From the NCBI GenBank assembly GCA_047345645.1, contig JBLEFH010000004.1: a stretch of 64,000 bases of DNA. One strand, 5' to 3'. The notes beneath the pieces are model-generated. The model ran no database searches, was not told where the DNA came from, and saw only the letters and a program-made list of their open reading frames with translations. This document shows, one piece after another, positions 1-8,213 of this stretch. A program made the position numbers and the translations under genes. The number at the start of each line of letters is the position of its first letter. Position 1 is the first letter of the stretch. Origin of the DNA: JBLEFH01 sp047345645. GTDB lineage: Bacteria; Pseudomonadota; Alphaproteobacteria; Rhodobacterales; Rhodobacteraceae.

Positions 1-1715
1 ACATGGCGGATTCGCTCGAAGGAAAAGTCTGAATCGAGGCGATAAAGTTCGTCGAGATCTTCGCGCGCGGCCTGCATCGCCATGTCGCCACGCTCCCAAG
101 CCACCGTCGCCGCGATCCGCAGAATGCGCGCATACCAGTAGCCCGGCGCCAGCATGAGCGAGCGGCTGGAGGCGAGAATCGTCCCCTGATGGTCGCCGGA
201 GAAGTAATGCGCCGCAGCCAATTCTCCATAGTTATGGAAGGCATACGGATCAGCCGGACTCAGCACCGAAAACCGGGTCAGCGGCTCCTGCGCGCCCACC
301 GGATCGCCGGAGAGCAGCAGCGCGCTGCCCATACCCGAATGGGCGAAGGCAAAGGAAGGGTTGAGACGCAGCGCTTCGGAAAAATAGCCGCGCGCCCGCT
401 CTGGCCGCCGCGCCATCACCTCAACGGCACCGAGATAGGCGTGGCCGCGCGCATCCAGCGAATCCATAAGCATCGCGCGGCTGCAGAGCTCCTTCACTTT
501 GGAGATGTAATGCCCCGCATCCGCCCCGCCATGGCCGAGCCAGGCTTGCCAGAAATACCACCACGCCAAGGCAAAGAGCGCATCCGGCTGGTTCGGATCT
601 CGCGCCAACGCCTGCTCATAGCAGTCCCGCGCCTTGCCGTTGTCATCCTGACTGCGCCGCGCCAGATGCCAGTTGCCCCGGTGGACGAGTTGCCATGTCT
701 CCAGATCGTCGATCTGCCCCGTGATCGCCTGACTTTGCTCATGAACGCCCAACTCACCCGTGAGCCGCGCCGCGATTTCCGCGCCGATGCGATCATGGAC
801 GGTGATGAGTTGCGACGGGTCGATCCGGATATCGTCCTGCCAGATCACCCGCGCGTTCGGCGCATCTTCCAGCGTCACCGAGATTCGCAGATCATCGCCG
901 ATCCGCTCCAGACTGCCGCTGACCAGATAGCGCGTGCCAAGCGCGCTGGCGATATTGGGCGAGGTCAGCTCGCGAATGTCATATTGAAAGCTCGACTGGC
1001 GCGAAATCACCCCCAGCCAGCGATGACGCGAGAGCGAGGCGATCAGATCATCCGCCAGCGCCTCATTTATGTAGTCCGGGTCTTCGCCCGCATGAGTGTT
1101 CCGGAACCGCAAGACCGCCACCGTCGGGCCTCGCTCCACCTTCGCACTCTTTTGAAATTGCATATCAATCTTCAGCGCCCCCTCTCCATATCCAAAGAGG
1201 CGCGTCTCCCCTGGTAAATTCTTAAGGGGAACGCGGCCGCGATCAATGAAAGACATGTCGAATTTATCGCTGACCTGAAGCCAAACCGCTTCGGAGAGGG
1301 CAATCCCGCCCGGCTGCGCCTGCGCTGCGATGCGCGCCGCAATGTTCACCGCATCGCCATAAAGCGCCTCGCCCTCCGCGATAACCAGCCCGGCATTGAG
1401 ACCGGCACGAAAACACATCGGATCCAGCGCGGTTTCCGCGGTATTCGCATCCGCCACGGCCTCCTGAAGCGTCACCGCACACCGCATCGCATCCACGCTA
1501 TTGGCAAATTCAATCATGAAACTGTCGCCCGCAAAGCCAAAGACGCGCCCGCCTGCCTTTTCGCACAGCGCTATCGCCAGCGCCGTCCGCGCCTTGAAGC
1601 GGGCCAGCGCTGCGTCTTCATCCTGGTGCATATGCCGGGTATAGCCAGCGACATCGAGAGACACGATCGTGGCCATACGGCGGCGAAACTGCGGTGTTCC
1701 AGTCCCGTTCAACAT
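1..1715 (-). CDS. Class III adenylate/guanylate cyclase with C-terminal TPR region (3' end cut by window edge)
   Basis: The reading frame stays open on the minus strand from about 1715 to the window edge, about 571 codons with no stop. An N-terminal cyclase homology domain (residues ~14-180) has a metal-binding Asp in SLDVAGY (D21), a second Asp in FAGDSF (D64), and the GDAVNIAARI stretch typical of bacterial class III cyclases. It would make a cyclic nucleotide from ATP or GTP. Residues ~190-330 (AVLRFRN, ALGTRYLVSGSL) match the domain often placed between cyclase and TPRs in this family. TPR-like helices follow (ARDPNQPDALFALAW, RLNPSFAFAHSGMG). No membrane segment or signal peptide is visible, so it is probably cytoplasmic. 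An in-frame ATG at 1736 is an alternative start; neither has a strong ribosome site. A CtrA-type site lies upstream. Confidence 0.85.
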   Translation of the reverse strand, partial: MLNGTGTPQFRRRMATIVSLDVAGYTRHMHQDEDAALARFKARTALAIALCEKAGGRVFGFAGDSFMIEFANSVDAMRCAVTLQEAVADANTAETALDPMCFRAGLNAGLVIAEGEALYGDAVNIAARIAAQAQPGGIALSEAVWLQVSDKFDMSFIDRGRVPLKNLPGETRLFGYGEGALKIDMQFQKSAKVERGPTVAVLRFRNTHAGEDPDYINEALADDLIASLSRHRWLGVISRQSSFQYDIRELTSPNIASALGTRYLVSGSLERIGDDLRISVTLEDAPNARVIWQDDIRIDPSQLITVHDRIGAEIAARLTGELGVHEQSQAITGQIDDLETWQLVHRGNWHLARRSQDDNGKARDCYEQALARDPNQPDALFALAWWYFWQAWLGHGGADAGHYISKVKELCSRAMLMDSLDARGHAYLGAVEVMARRPERARGYFSEALRLNPSFAFAHSGMGSALLLSGDPVGAQEPLTRFSVLSPADPYAFHNYGELAAAHYFSGDHQGTILASSRSLMLAPGYWYARILRIAATVAWERGDMAMQAAREDLDELYRLDSDFSFERIRH

Positions 1716-1798
1716 TGAGGTGAGCCCCCACAGCATCCTCTCGCTAATGTGAACGAGTTTAGCGGATTTCGTGAAGAAACATAGTGCTCTAGGTAAAA

Positions 1799-1814
1799 TT
1801 AACGAACTTTTAAC
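1799..1814. promoter_or_regulatory. Candidate CtrA-binding site (TTAA-N7-TTAAC)
   Basis: The sequence TTAA, seven bases, TTAAC occurs exactly here, matching the full CtrA consensus of alphaproteobacteria. It lies in the divergent gap between the cyclase gene (minus) and the beta-helix protein gene (plus), about 84 bp from the first and 109 bp from the second start. That CtrA controls either gene is inference. Confidence 0.5.
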
Positions 1815-1922
1815 CAAATGCGTTCGGATAAACTATAACCCGTCTCTAACGGAAGCGTGGGTTGACCGCTGGCGGGTCAGCTTCTTTAAAGGCTTCACTT
1901 TCTGATTGGCCCGGAGGCCCCG

Positions 1923-3173
1923 ATGCGCATTCTCGTAACTATTCTCACTCTTTGCTTAACGGCCTCCCTAGGCCATGCGCGGCAGATCTACGTGTCGAGC
2001 GGCGCGCAGGGTGGAAATGGTAGCGCGAGTGCGCCCTTTGGTTCGGTTGGCGATGCTATCGCTCAGGCGCAAGGCGGTGATGAGATCCTGCTCGCCCCGG
2101 GGCGGTATGGAAAGATCTTCATGCGGAAGAAGAGTTTTAGCACTCCCCTAGTGATCCGTTCTGCGGAAGGGAAAACTGCGATCATCAAGGGAATCGATCT
2201 GCGAAGAAGCGATGGCTTGACCTTTCGCAACCTCACCGTAGAGGCGCTCGGCGCTGGCGAAGTTGCCGAGAAAAATCACAATGCGGTCCACTCAGATCTG
2301 GCTTCTGACCGTATCCGGTTCGAGAATCTCGATATGCGTATCTCTCCGGATGCCGCGAATTACCGCCAGTGGACGAAGCAGGATTGGTCCAACCGCCAGA
2401 TTCGCGGTGTCTTGATGCGTTCACCGAACAGCGCTGTGACAGGCACCAAAGTTCTTGGGTTCAGCTACGGCATCACAGCCGAAGGTGCAAACAGCCTCGT
2501 CGAAGGAAACGATATTGAGGGATTCTCCGGTGATGGCATTCGTTTGATTGGAAGCAATGGGGTCGCCCGGAGCAACTATGTCCACAACTGCGTCAAAGTC
2601 AGCGGCAATCACGACGATGGTCTGCAGAGCTGGACCCCCAAGAGAGGCAAAAATAAAGGACTCCTCACAAATCTGACTATTGAGGGAAACACCTTTTTCG
2701 AATGGGACAATAGCCCAGAAAGCGCGCTTAAATGTACGCTCCAAGGAATTGGGATGTTTGATGGCATTTTCGAGAATGTCACTATTCGCAACAACGTCAT
2801 TTCAGTCTCCAGCTATCATGGGATCGCACTTTATGGCGGTCGGAACGCACAAATTTACAATAACACCGTCACCAATCCTGAAAACGCCCCACTCAACCGC
2901 CCCTGGATCCGTGTGAACCCACATAAAGATGGGCGCCTGTCAGAGAATGTTCGCGTCTACAACAATATCGCGCATCGCTTTATCCAAGAGGGTAATGTCC
3001 CAGGCGGCCGCTTCGAAAACAATGCCGAAATCACCTCGCCGCAGCGCCTGTTCCGCGACCCCGCTGGCCGTGACTATCGCTTGCGTGACAATGCCAGCGG
3101 CATCAAGGAATCGACGCGAAGCTATCAGGGCAATGTCACGCCGCTCAGCCAACGCGGGGCCTTCGCCAACTGA
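1923..3173 (+). CDS. Secreted right-handed parallel beta-helix repeat protein
   Basis: The protein is 416 aa with a clear Sec signal peptide (residues 1-19, cleavage after GHA). The mature start (QIYVSSGAQGGNGSASAPFG) and a stretch like GDEILLAPGRYG are typical of pectate-lyase-like/NosD beta-helix proteins. Repeated short strands with Asn ladders (NLTVEAL, NSLVEGNDIEGFSGDGIRL, NVTIRNNVISVSSYHGIALY) run through residues ~60-350. Such proteins are often polysaccharide lyases, epimerases or glycan-binding proteins of the periplasm or outside. No catalytic residues can be assigned, so substrate is unknown. A GGAGG ribosome site precedes the ATG. The gene stands alone, divergent from the cyclase and sharing the CtrA-type site in the gap. 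Confidence 0.85.
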   Translation: MRILVTILTLCLTASLGHARQIYVSSGAQGGNGSASAPFGSVGDAIAQAQGGDEILLAPGRYGKIFMRKKSFSTPLVIRSAEGKTAIIKGIDLRRSDGLTFRNLTVEALGAGEVAEKNHNAVHSDLASDRIRFENLDMRISPDAANYRQWTKQDWSNRQIRGVLMRSPNSAVTGTKVLGFSYGITAEGANSLVEGNDIEGFSGDGIRLIGSNGVARSNYVHNCVKVSGNHDDGLQSWTPKRGKNKGLLTNLTIEGNTFFEWDNSPESALKCTLQGIGMFDGIFENVTIRNNVISVSSYHGIALYGGRNAQIYNNTVTNPENAPLNRPWIRVNPHKDGRLSENVRVYNNIAHRFIQEGNVPGGRFENNAEITSPQRLFRDPAGRDYRLRDNASGIKESTRSYQGNVTPLSQRGAFAN

Positions 3174-3240
3174 TCGTTAAAATTCCACTTTAACTCCCCG
3201 AACCAACGCAGCATGGTGGCGTTCACGAAAGGACGCCCCC

Positions 3241-3852
3241 ATGTTCAACGCGCTTATCTCCGGGTTTTCGCTCGGCTTTTCCCTGATCCTTGCCATCGGC
3301 GCGCAGAACGCTTTTGTGCTGCGGCAGGGACTGCGGCGCGAGCATGTTTTTTGGGTTGTCCTGACCTGCGCACTGTCCGATGCGATCCTGATTGCGGCGG
3401 GCGTTGGCGGGTTTGGCGCGCTGATGGACCGGATGCCCTGGCTGGAGCCGGTCATGCGCTATGGCGGCGCGGCGTTTCTCATCGTTTACGGCTTTCGCGC
3501 GGCCCGTTCGGCCCTCGCCGGATCCGAAGCCCTGAACCCCGCCGACACGCCGCCGCAGCCGCTCATGAAGGCGCTGCTGACCTGCCTCGCGCTCACATGG
3601 CTCAACCCGCATGTCTATCTCGACACGGTGGTCCTGCTCGGCTCGCTCGCTGCGCCCTTTGGCGAGGACCGGATCTGGTTCGCTATCGGTGCGATGACCG
3701 CGTCTTTCGTCTTCTTTTTCAGCTTGGGTTACGGCGCACGCCTGCTCGCACCGCTCTTCGCGCGCCGCCGCGCATGGCAAGTGCTCGACGCTTGTGTTGC
3801 ACTTGTCATGTGGGCGATCGCGCTGAAATTGCTCTTGCCGGTTATTCTGTAA
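3241..3852 (+). CDS. LysE/ArgO family amino-acid exporter
   Basis: This 203 aa hydrophobic protein has about six membrane segments and the family signature GAQNAFVLRQGL (residues 20-31) after the first helix. LysE/ArgO proteins export basic amino acids across the inner membrane; substrate cannot be told from sequence alone. The length is normal for the family. Ribosome site AAAGGA lies 8 bases before the ATG. Its 3' end overlaps the convergent yjbF gene by 11 bases. The usual neighbouring LysR-type regulator (LysG/ArgP) is absent. Confidence 0.88.
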   Translation: MFNALISGFSLGFSLILAIGAQNAFVLRQGLRREHVFWVVLTCALSDAILIAAGVGGFGALMDRMPWLEPVMRYGGAAFLIVYGFRAARSALAGSEALNPADTPPQPLMKALLTCLALTWLNPHVYLDTVVLLGSLAAPFGEDRIWFAIGAMTASFVFFFSLGYGARLLAPLFARRRAWQVLDACVALVMWAIALKLLLPVIL

Positions 3853-4522
3853 GCGGCTCGACGATCTCGACTTCGAGAGGTGCCATTTGCGGGCCGACCC
3901 ATTGGCGGGATTTCCAGACAAAGCCCGTCGCCGGGTCCGCCCAATGGGTGTTCTCGAAGGACAGACGTTCGCCAAGACAGGTTTCCTTGATCTCAACGAC
4001 GTTATGAATGCGCTCGATGATCTCGATCTGCCCGGCCTGACCCGTCTGCTGGAAGCTGCAAACGAAGTCGTAGATGTCGCCATCGACGCCCGCGCCGCTG
4101 ATCGAATACTGACGGCCAATGCGGTCCGGCCAGCTGGAGAGTGGGCGCGCGGTGTCGAGCGGATCGCCTGCCGTGCTGTCTGCCCAGATCAGATCGTAAC
4201 CGAGATTGCGCGTGCCCGTCACACGGCTGCCCTGCATCGTCACTTGCTGAAGCGATGGCGCGGAATACGTCACGTAATTCTCATGTGCGGCCTGCGCGAA
4301 AAGCACCGTCGTCGGCGACCCGAACCCGATCCGAACAGCCGCCACATCGGCTTCCGTGATCTGCGCGCGGGTCAGTTGCCCGCCGCCGGAGGACTCCGTT
4401 CCCACCGGAACGCCAGCCATCTCAGCCGCACGTTCCAGAACCGAGTCAGGCAGCGATTCCGCGATTTGCGCACAGCCCGCGAGCCCCGCAATCGCGGCGA
4501 AAGTCAAAGCCGGTTTCATCAT
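3842..4522 (-). CDS. yjbF: YjbF family lipoprotein
   Basis: The protein is 226 aa with a lipobox (IAGLAGC, Cys17), so it is predicted to be a lipid-anchored envelope protein. Features such as GYDLIWADS, PLSSWPDRIGRQYSISG and ENTHWADPATGFVWKSRQWV fit the YjbF/GfcB family, whose E. coli members belong to exopolysaccharide-related operons (yjbEFGH, gfc). The start ATG overlaps the yjbH stop by 4 bases, so the two are translationally coupled. No yjbE or yjbG homologue is present here. The 3' end overlaps the convergent lysE-like gene. Confidence 0.85.
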   Translation of the reverse strand: MMKPALTFAAIAGLAGCAQIAESLPDSVLERAAEMAGVPVGTESSGGGQLTRAQITEADVAAVRIGFGSPTTVLFAQAAHENYVTYSAPSLQQVTMQGSRVTGTRNLGYDLIWADSTAGDPLDTARPLSSWPDRIGRQYSISGAGVDGDIYDFVCSFQQTGQAGQIEIIERIHNVVEIKETCLGERLSFENTHWADPATGFVWKSRQWVGPQMAPLEVEIVEPLTE

Positions 4523-6750
4523 TGCCAGAAGCTCCCCCAGTTATCTTCGAGATGGCCCTCGTCATACTCTTTGACCATCGGGTAAAGGCGCTTGTTCTGC
4601 TGCAGCTTGGCGCCGCCGTCCCTTGCAAGCTGACGGATCGAGGCGCTTGTGTCGAACTTGGTCTCCCGCGGCACGGTCCAGCCGAACGGGATCGACAGGA
4701 TGATACCTTTGTCGAAGCTGCCCTCGCCGAAGTCTTCCGACGACACATCGGTCTTGGTCACCCAAGCCCCAACTTCCCAGCCATTGGCGTAAACGCGGCT
4801 AACCGACAGGGTCGCGCCGAAATCTTCCGCGAGATAGCGGCCGACATCGAGCTGGACTTCAAAATCATTCCAGCCGGTGTCCCAATAGACGGAGACGAAC
4901 CCGGTTGCGATGCCATCGGTTGGGAAGATGTCGGCGTCGCCATCGACATTGCCGCCCCAATAATCTTCGACGCCTTCGGGATCGAGAAGCGAGAACTGGT
5001 TTTCGTAATCGCGGGCGCGCACATAGAAAGCTTCCGCGCCGATACCGATCCGGCTTTGCGCGGGCTTCCAAAGCACCTCGCCGCCGACGCCCGCAAAGGC
5101 ACGCTCGAAATAGCCGCCAGAAATCCGGCCATAGACCGACGGTGCCAGCTTGAACACATAATCGGCGGTCAGGTTGGTCAGGATTGGCGTGTCGATATCA
5201 TAATAGGCGCGGCTGTCGGAACGCACATGCTTGAGCGGGCTGTCCGAAATATCCGGCTCGGACGTGTTGCTCTCGATGATCTGCTGCGTGACCTTACCGC
5301 TCACCGAAAGGCCCGGTGCCAACTTGTATTCACCGCGGGCGATCAGGTTGAGGCCGAGGTTGAACGGCTCATCCGTATCGAACACGTTCAGCGGGATTTC
5401 GGGGCGAATAGACCAGTCGAAATCCGGGGTCGTGTCGCGCCGCCACACATCATCGCCGGTCAAGCGGGTGGCGTCCGTGATCTGCGTGGTCTGCCAGCTT
5501 GCAGCACCCGCGCGCGGACGGTCGATCTGGCTCTCGAAATCGGAGCGCGCGATGTTGACCGTGGAGACCGGGATCTCATCATCGTCCGACAGCAGCGTCA
5601 CGCGGAAATTCTCAACCGAGGCGGGCAGCGAGCGGGCCATGATCCGGGCGACCCGGCCAACCGCTTTCGGCGTGCGGACGATCCGCGCATTGACGATCTC
5701 GACCTCGGCAGTCGTGCCGGTCACGCGGGCGGCGCGCAGACGAATGCCCTGCGGCGAAAGCGCCTCGTTCCAGATCTCCACCAGCTCCGGCGTCACCTGC
5801 GGGTTGGCGGCCCAAGCCGTCGAGTAATCCGCACCAGCGGCACGGGCCTGAACCGGCAGCGGCCCATGCTCCATATCCTGCGGCGCGGGCGCTTTTTTCG
5901 GGTTACCCTTGAAGCTCAGCGCAAAGCCGACTTCGGAGCCATACATGTAGTAAAGCCCTGCCTTGAACATCGGCGACGGCGCATATTCGATGCCGTAGTT
6001 CCAGTCGGATTCGCGCTCGAAACCGTCATAACGCTGCTCGCCCTCATAAGAATCCGGCGAATACTCGACCTTGGCGGTCACATGCTCAATCGGGGTGCGC
6101 CATTCGATCCCGCCGAAAAAGGCCGCTTTCTCGCCGCGGAACCAGTTTTCTGCGTTCAGCTCACCGCCTTCGCTGTCCTCGTCATAGCCGGGGCGGTCAT
6201 ACATCTTGTCCGCAATCTTGCCGAAGGGGTTATCGAACCCGCCTTCGCCCGCAAAGGAGCCCCAGCCGATCCCGCCGGTCACGCGAATATCCGGCGTAAT
6301 CGCTTTCGACGCCGCGATATATTCGCCCGATTTCAGGCCGGTCCCGATGAAGTCGCGCAGGCCGAGAGCAACAGAGGGACGCCAGCGCCCTTCCTCCAGA
6401 AGCAGAATTTTTAGATCGAAACTACGGTCGGAGTAATCGTCCAACTCGCCGTCGCGGAACCAATATTCATCGATGGTCGAATAGCGCAGCGTCGCCTCAA
6501 TCCGCGGCAGCGCCTGGAAGGTGAGCGCGCGGCGGGTCGTGTTTCCGAATTGCGAATAGGTGAAGCTGGTTTCCCAATCGGGCTGCATATCCGCCGACGG
6601 CATGTCGATCAAACCAGTGCCGCCATAAAGGTTATAGCTCGGCCTCAAAACCGGGCTTGCCGGGTCGGTGATCGACTGCGTGAATCCGGGGACGGCAACC
6701 GCCCCGCTCACAAGAAAACTACAGAGAAGAAGACGGGAACGCGTGCGCAT
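4519..6750 (-). CDS. yjbH: YjbH/GfcD family outer-membrane protein
   Basis: The protein is 743 aa with a signal peptide (residues 1-25, ending VPGFTQS). The mature start has the family hallmark YNLYGGTGLIDMPSADM followed by alternating aromatic/polar strands (WETSFTYSQFG, RIEATLRYS), as expected for a beta-barrel. The C-terminal half has more barrel-like strands (NGWEVGAWVTKTDV) and ends with FWQ, an aromatic-rich outer-membrane-type terminus. YjbH homologues are linked to extracellular polysaccharide production or export. It is first gene of a two-gene unit with yjbF. Its function here is inferred from family only. Confidence 0.87.
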   Translation of the reverse strand: MRTRSRLLLCSFLVSGAVAVPGFTQSITDPASPVLRPSYNLYGGTGLIDMPSADMQPDWETSFTYSQFGNTTRRALTFQALPRIEATLRYSTIDEYWFRDGELDDYSDRSFDLKILLLEEGRWRPSVALGLRDFIGTGLKSGEYIAASKAITPDIRVTGGIGWGSFAGEGGFDNPFGKIADKMYDRPGYDEDSEGGELNAENWFRGEKAAFFGGIEWRTPIEHVTAKVEYSPDSYEGEQRYDGFERESDWNYGIEYAPSPMFKAGLYYMYGSEVGFALSFKGNPKKAPAPQDMEHGPLPVQARAAGADYSTAWAANPQVTPELVEIWNEALSPQGIRLRAARVTGTTAEVEIVNARIVRTPKAVGRVARIMARSLPASVENFRVTLLSDDDEIPVSTVNIARSDFESQIDRPRAGAASWQTTQITDATRLTGDDVWRRDTTPDFDWSIRPEIPLNVFDTDEPFNLGLNLIARGEYKLAPGLSVSGKVTQQIIESNTSEPDISDSPLKHVRSDSRAYYDIDTPILTNLTADYVFKLAPSVYGRISGGYFERAFAGVGGEVLWKPAQSRIGIGAEAFYVRARDYENQFSLLDPEGVEDYWGGNVDGDADIFPTDGIATGFVSVYWDTGWNDFEVQLDVGRYLAEDFGATLSVSRVYANGWEVGAWVTKTDVSSEDFGEGSFDKGIILSIPFGWTVPRETKFDTSASIRQLARDGGAKLQQNKRLYPMVKEYDEGHLEDNWGSFWQ

Positions 6751-6845
6751 GGGGTCTCCGGAAAACAGCGTGATTTTCTAGGACGCTATAGAAAGCGTTA
6801 CGGGCGAGCAAGATGGCCGCCGCAAAAGTGAGCGGCGCTGTGGCA

Positions 6846-8213
6846 TTAATACCCGAAGGCCCGGTAATCCATGCGCCATATGGCACGCGCCTTGCGCTCA
6901 AGCGCCGCGTCGCGGATGGTTTCCAGCCCGGTTTCAGGGAAGGCAAATTCGGGCAGGGGTTGCCCGAGATGCGCGCCAAGCTCCGCCGCCAAACGCTCTT
7001 CCCCCAGGATCAAATGCGGCGGAAGCAATTTGCTGAGCCCCTCGATCACAGCCACCTGCGACAAAAAGCCCGGATCGGTGCGCTGGCTGGTTTTACCAGT
7101 GAGGTTGTCGGCGAGGAAATCGAGGAAGGTCTCGAATGCCGCGCGATGCGCGCCCGGATCCTTAGGCAGTCCGTCCTCCGGCAAAACGAGCCCGCGATGC
7201 GTTTCCAGATAGTTTCGGATCATGGTGAATTGATCCGGTCCCGCATGAGCGATCCGGCGAGCGAACAGATCATGCGCACGGGCCAGCGGATCGCGCACAA
7301 TGGTAAAACGGCGATGCGCCGGATGCGCTTCAAGCCACTGATTGAGGGCCTTGCGATTGAGCCCACTCTCCGGCGGCGCATCCGCGATTTCGGCGAGCCA
7401 GGCAGCAATCGGCGCCGGATCACTTCCGGCGAGCGGCTGGCAAATCAGGGCAGGGCGGTCGGTGAATTGCCAACTCGGGAGGGCCGGGCGCGCCGCGCTA
7501 TCCTCAACCGGCGCGGCCGAAATCGTGGCCGGCGCTCCAATCGCGGCCTCCATCTCCGCCCAATTCTCAACCCGCTCGGCCAAAGGTTCAGGATTCTGCC
7601 GCGCAAGTTTCTCCTTGAGCTTCCGCTCCGGATCCTGCGCGCCAAGAAACCGGGCGAGCCCAGCCATCAGATCGGCATCCTTCAACTCGCTGTAATCCAA
7701 GCGAAATGCCGCTTGGCCAGCCTGCCGGATCATCGCATCAATCAGCGCATAGAACGCCGCACGCTCGGCGCAAAACGCGGCGTATTCTTCCGCATCGAAC
7801 CGCACTTTAGCGACTTTCCGCGCAGCGTTGTGACCGAGCTTCCACTGCCCGGTTTTGCGCGCAATCTTCAGCGAAACATAGCTCTCCTCCGGCGCGCGGG
7901 TCAGGATCACCTTGCGCATGTCCGGCGCGGTCGCGGCGCGTTCAATCATCCGCGGGTCATGATCCGAAAAGAGCCGAAACCCATGACGACTCTCCGAGTC
8001 CGACGCCGCCAACCGCCGCAAAACCTCCGCCGGATCGCGCTCCCGATCCGCCATGGTGAGGCCCATATATTCGGTTAAATTATGCTTTGCGAAAAAGACG
8101 GGGTTGAACAGTTCCCCGTGACAGGTCAGCCCCTCATACTGGCCCAAATAGCTTTCGAGCAGGTTCGAGCCCGTGCGCATCGCGCCGAAAATCACGAAAT
8201 GGCCGACGCTCAC
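6846..8213 (-). CDS. Two-domain sulfotransferase-family protein
   Basis: The 455 aa protein carries a PAPS-binding loop near the N terminus (IFGAMRTGSNLLESYL, residues ~8-23) and a 3'-phosphate motif region (KVILTRAPEESYVSLKIAR). From about residue 265 a second sulfotransferase-like module begins, with a typical 3'-phosphate motif (FTIVRDPLARAHDLFARR, ~residues 318-335), but its P-loop equivalent (ALICQPLAGSDPAPIAAWL) lacks the usual Lys/Arg-Thr-Gly core. It probably transfers sulfate from PAPS to a sugar, with one active and one degenerate domain. The GTG start overlaps the upstream GT14 stop (GTGA), so it ends a coupled glycosyltransferase operon. The acceptor is unknown. Confidence 0.8.
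   Translation of the reverse strand: MSVGHFVIFGAMRTGSNLLESYLGQYEGLTCHGELFNPVFFAKHNLTEYMGLTMADRERDPAEVLRRLAASDSESRHGFRLFSDHDPRMIERAATAPDMRKVILTRAPEESYVSLKIARKTGQWKLGHNAARKVAKVRFDAEEYAAFCAERAAFYALIDAMIRQAGQAAFRLDYSELKDADLMAGLARFLGAQDPERKLKEKLARQNPEPLAERVENWAEMEAAIGAPATISAAPVEDSAARPALPSWQFTDRPALICQPLAGSDPAPIAAWLAEIADAPPESGLNRKALNQWLEAHPAHRRFTIVRDPLARAHDLFARRIAHAGPDQFTMIRNYLETHRGLVLPEDGLPKDPGAHRAAFETFLDFLADNLTGKTSQRTDPGFLSQVAVIEGLSKLLPPHLILGEERLAAELGAHLGQPLPEFAFPETGLETIRDAALERKARAIWRMDYRAFGY

Noticed and set aside
189..1217. A 342-codon plus-strand frame at the left end
   Set aside because: The minus strand here encodes a continuous cyclase-TPR protein with clear motifs, so the plus frame is a shadow.
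3177..3194. TTAA-N9-TTAAC near the beta-helix stop as a second CtrA site
   Set aside because: Spacing is nine rather than seven, so it does not fit the consensus.
4522..6414. A 630-codon plus-strand frame opposite yjbH
   Set aside because: It is a composition-driven shadow of the real yjbH gene, with no motif or ribosome site.
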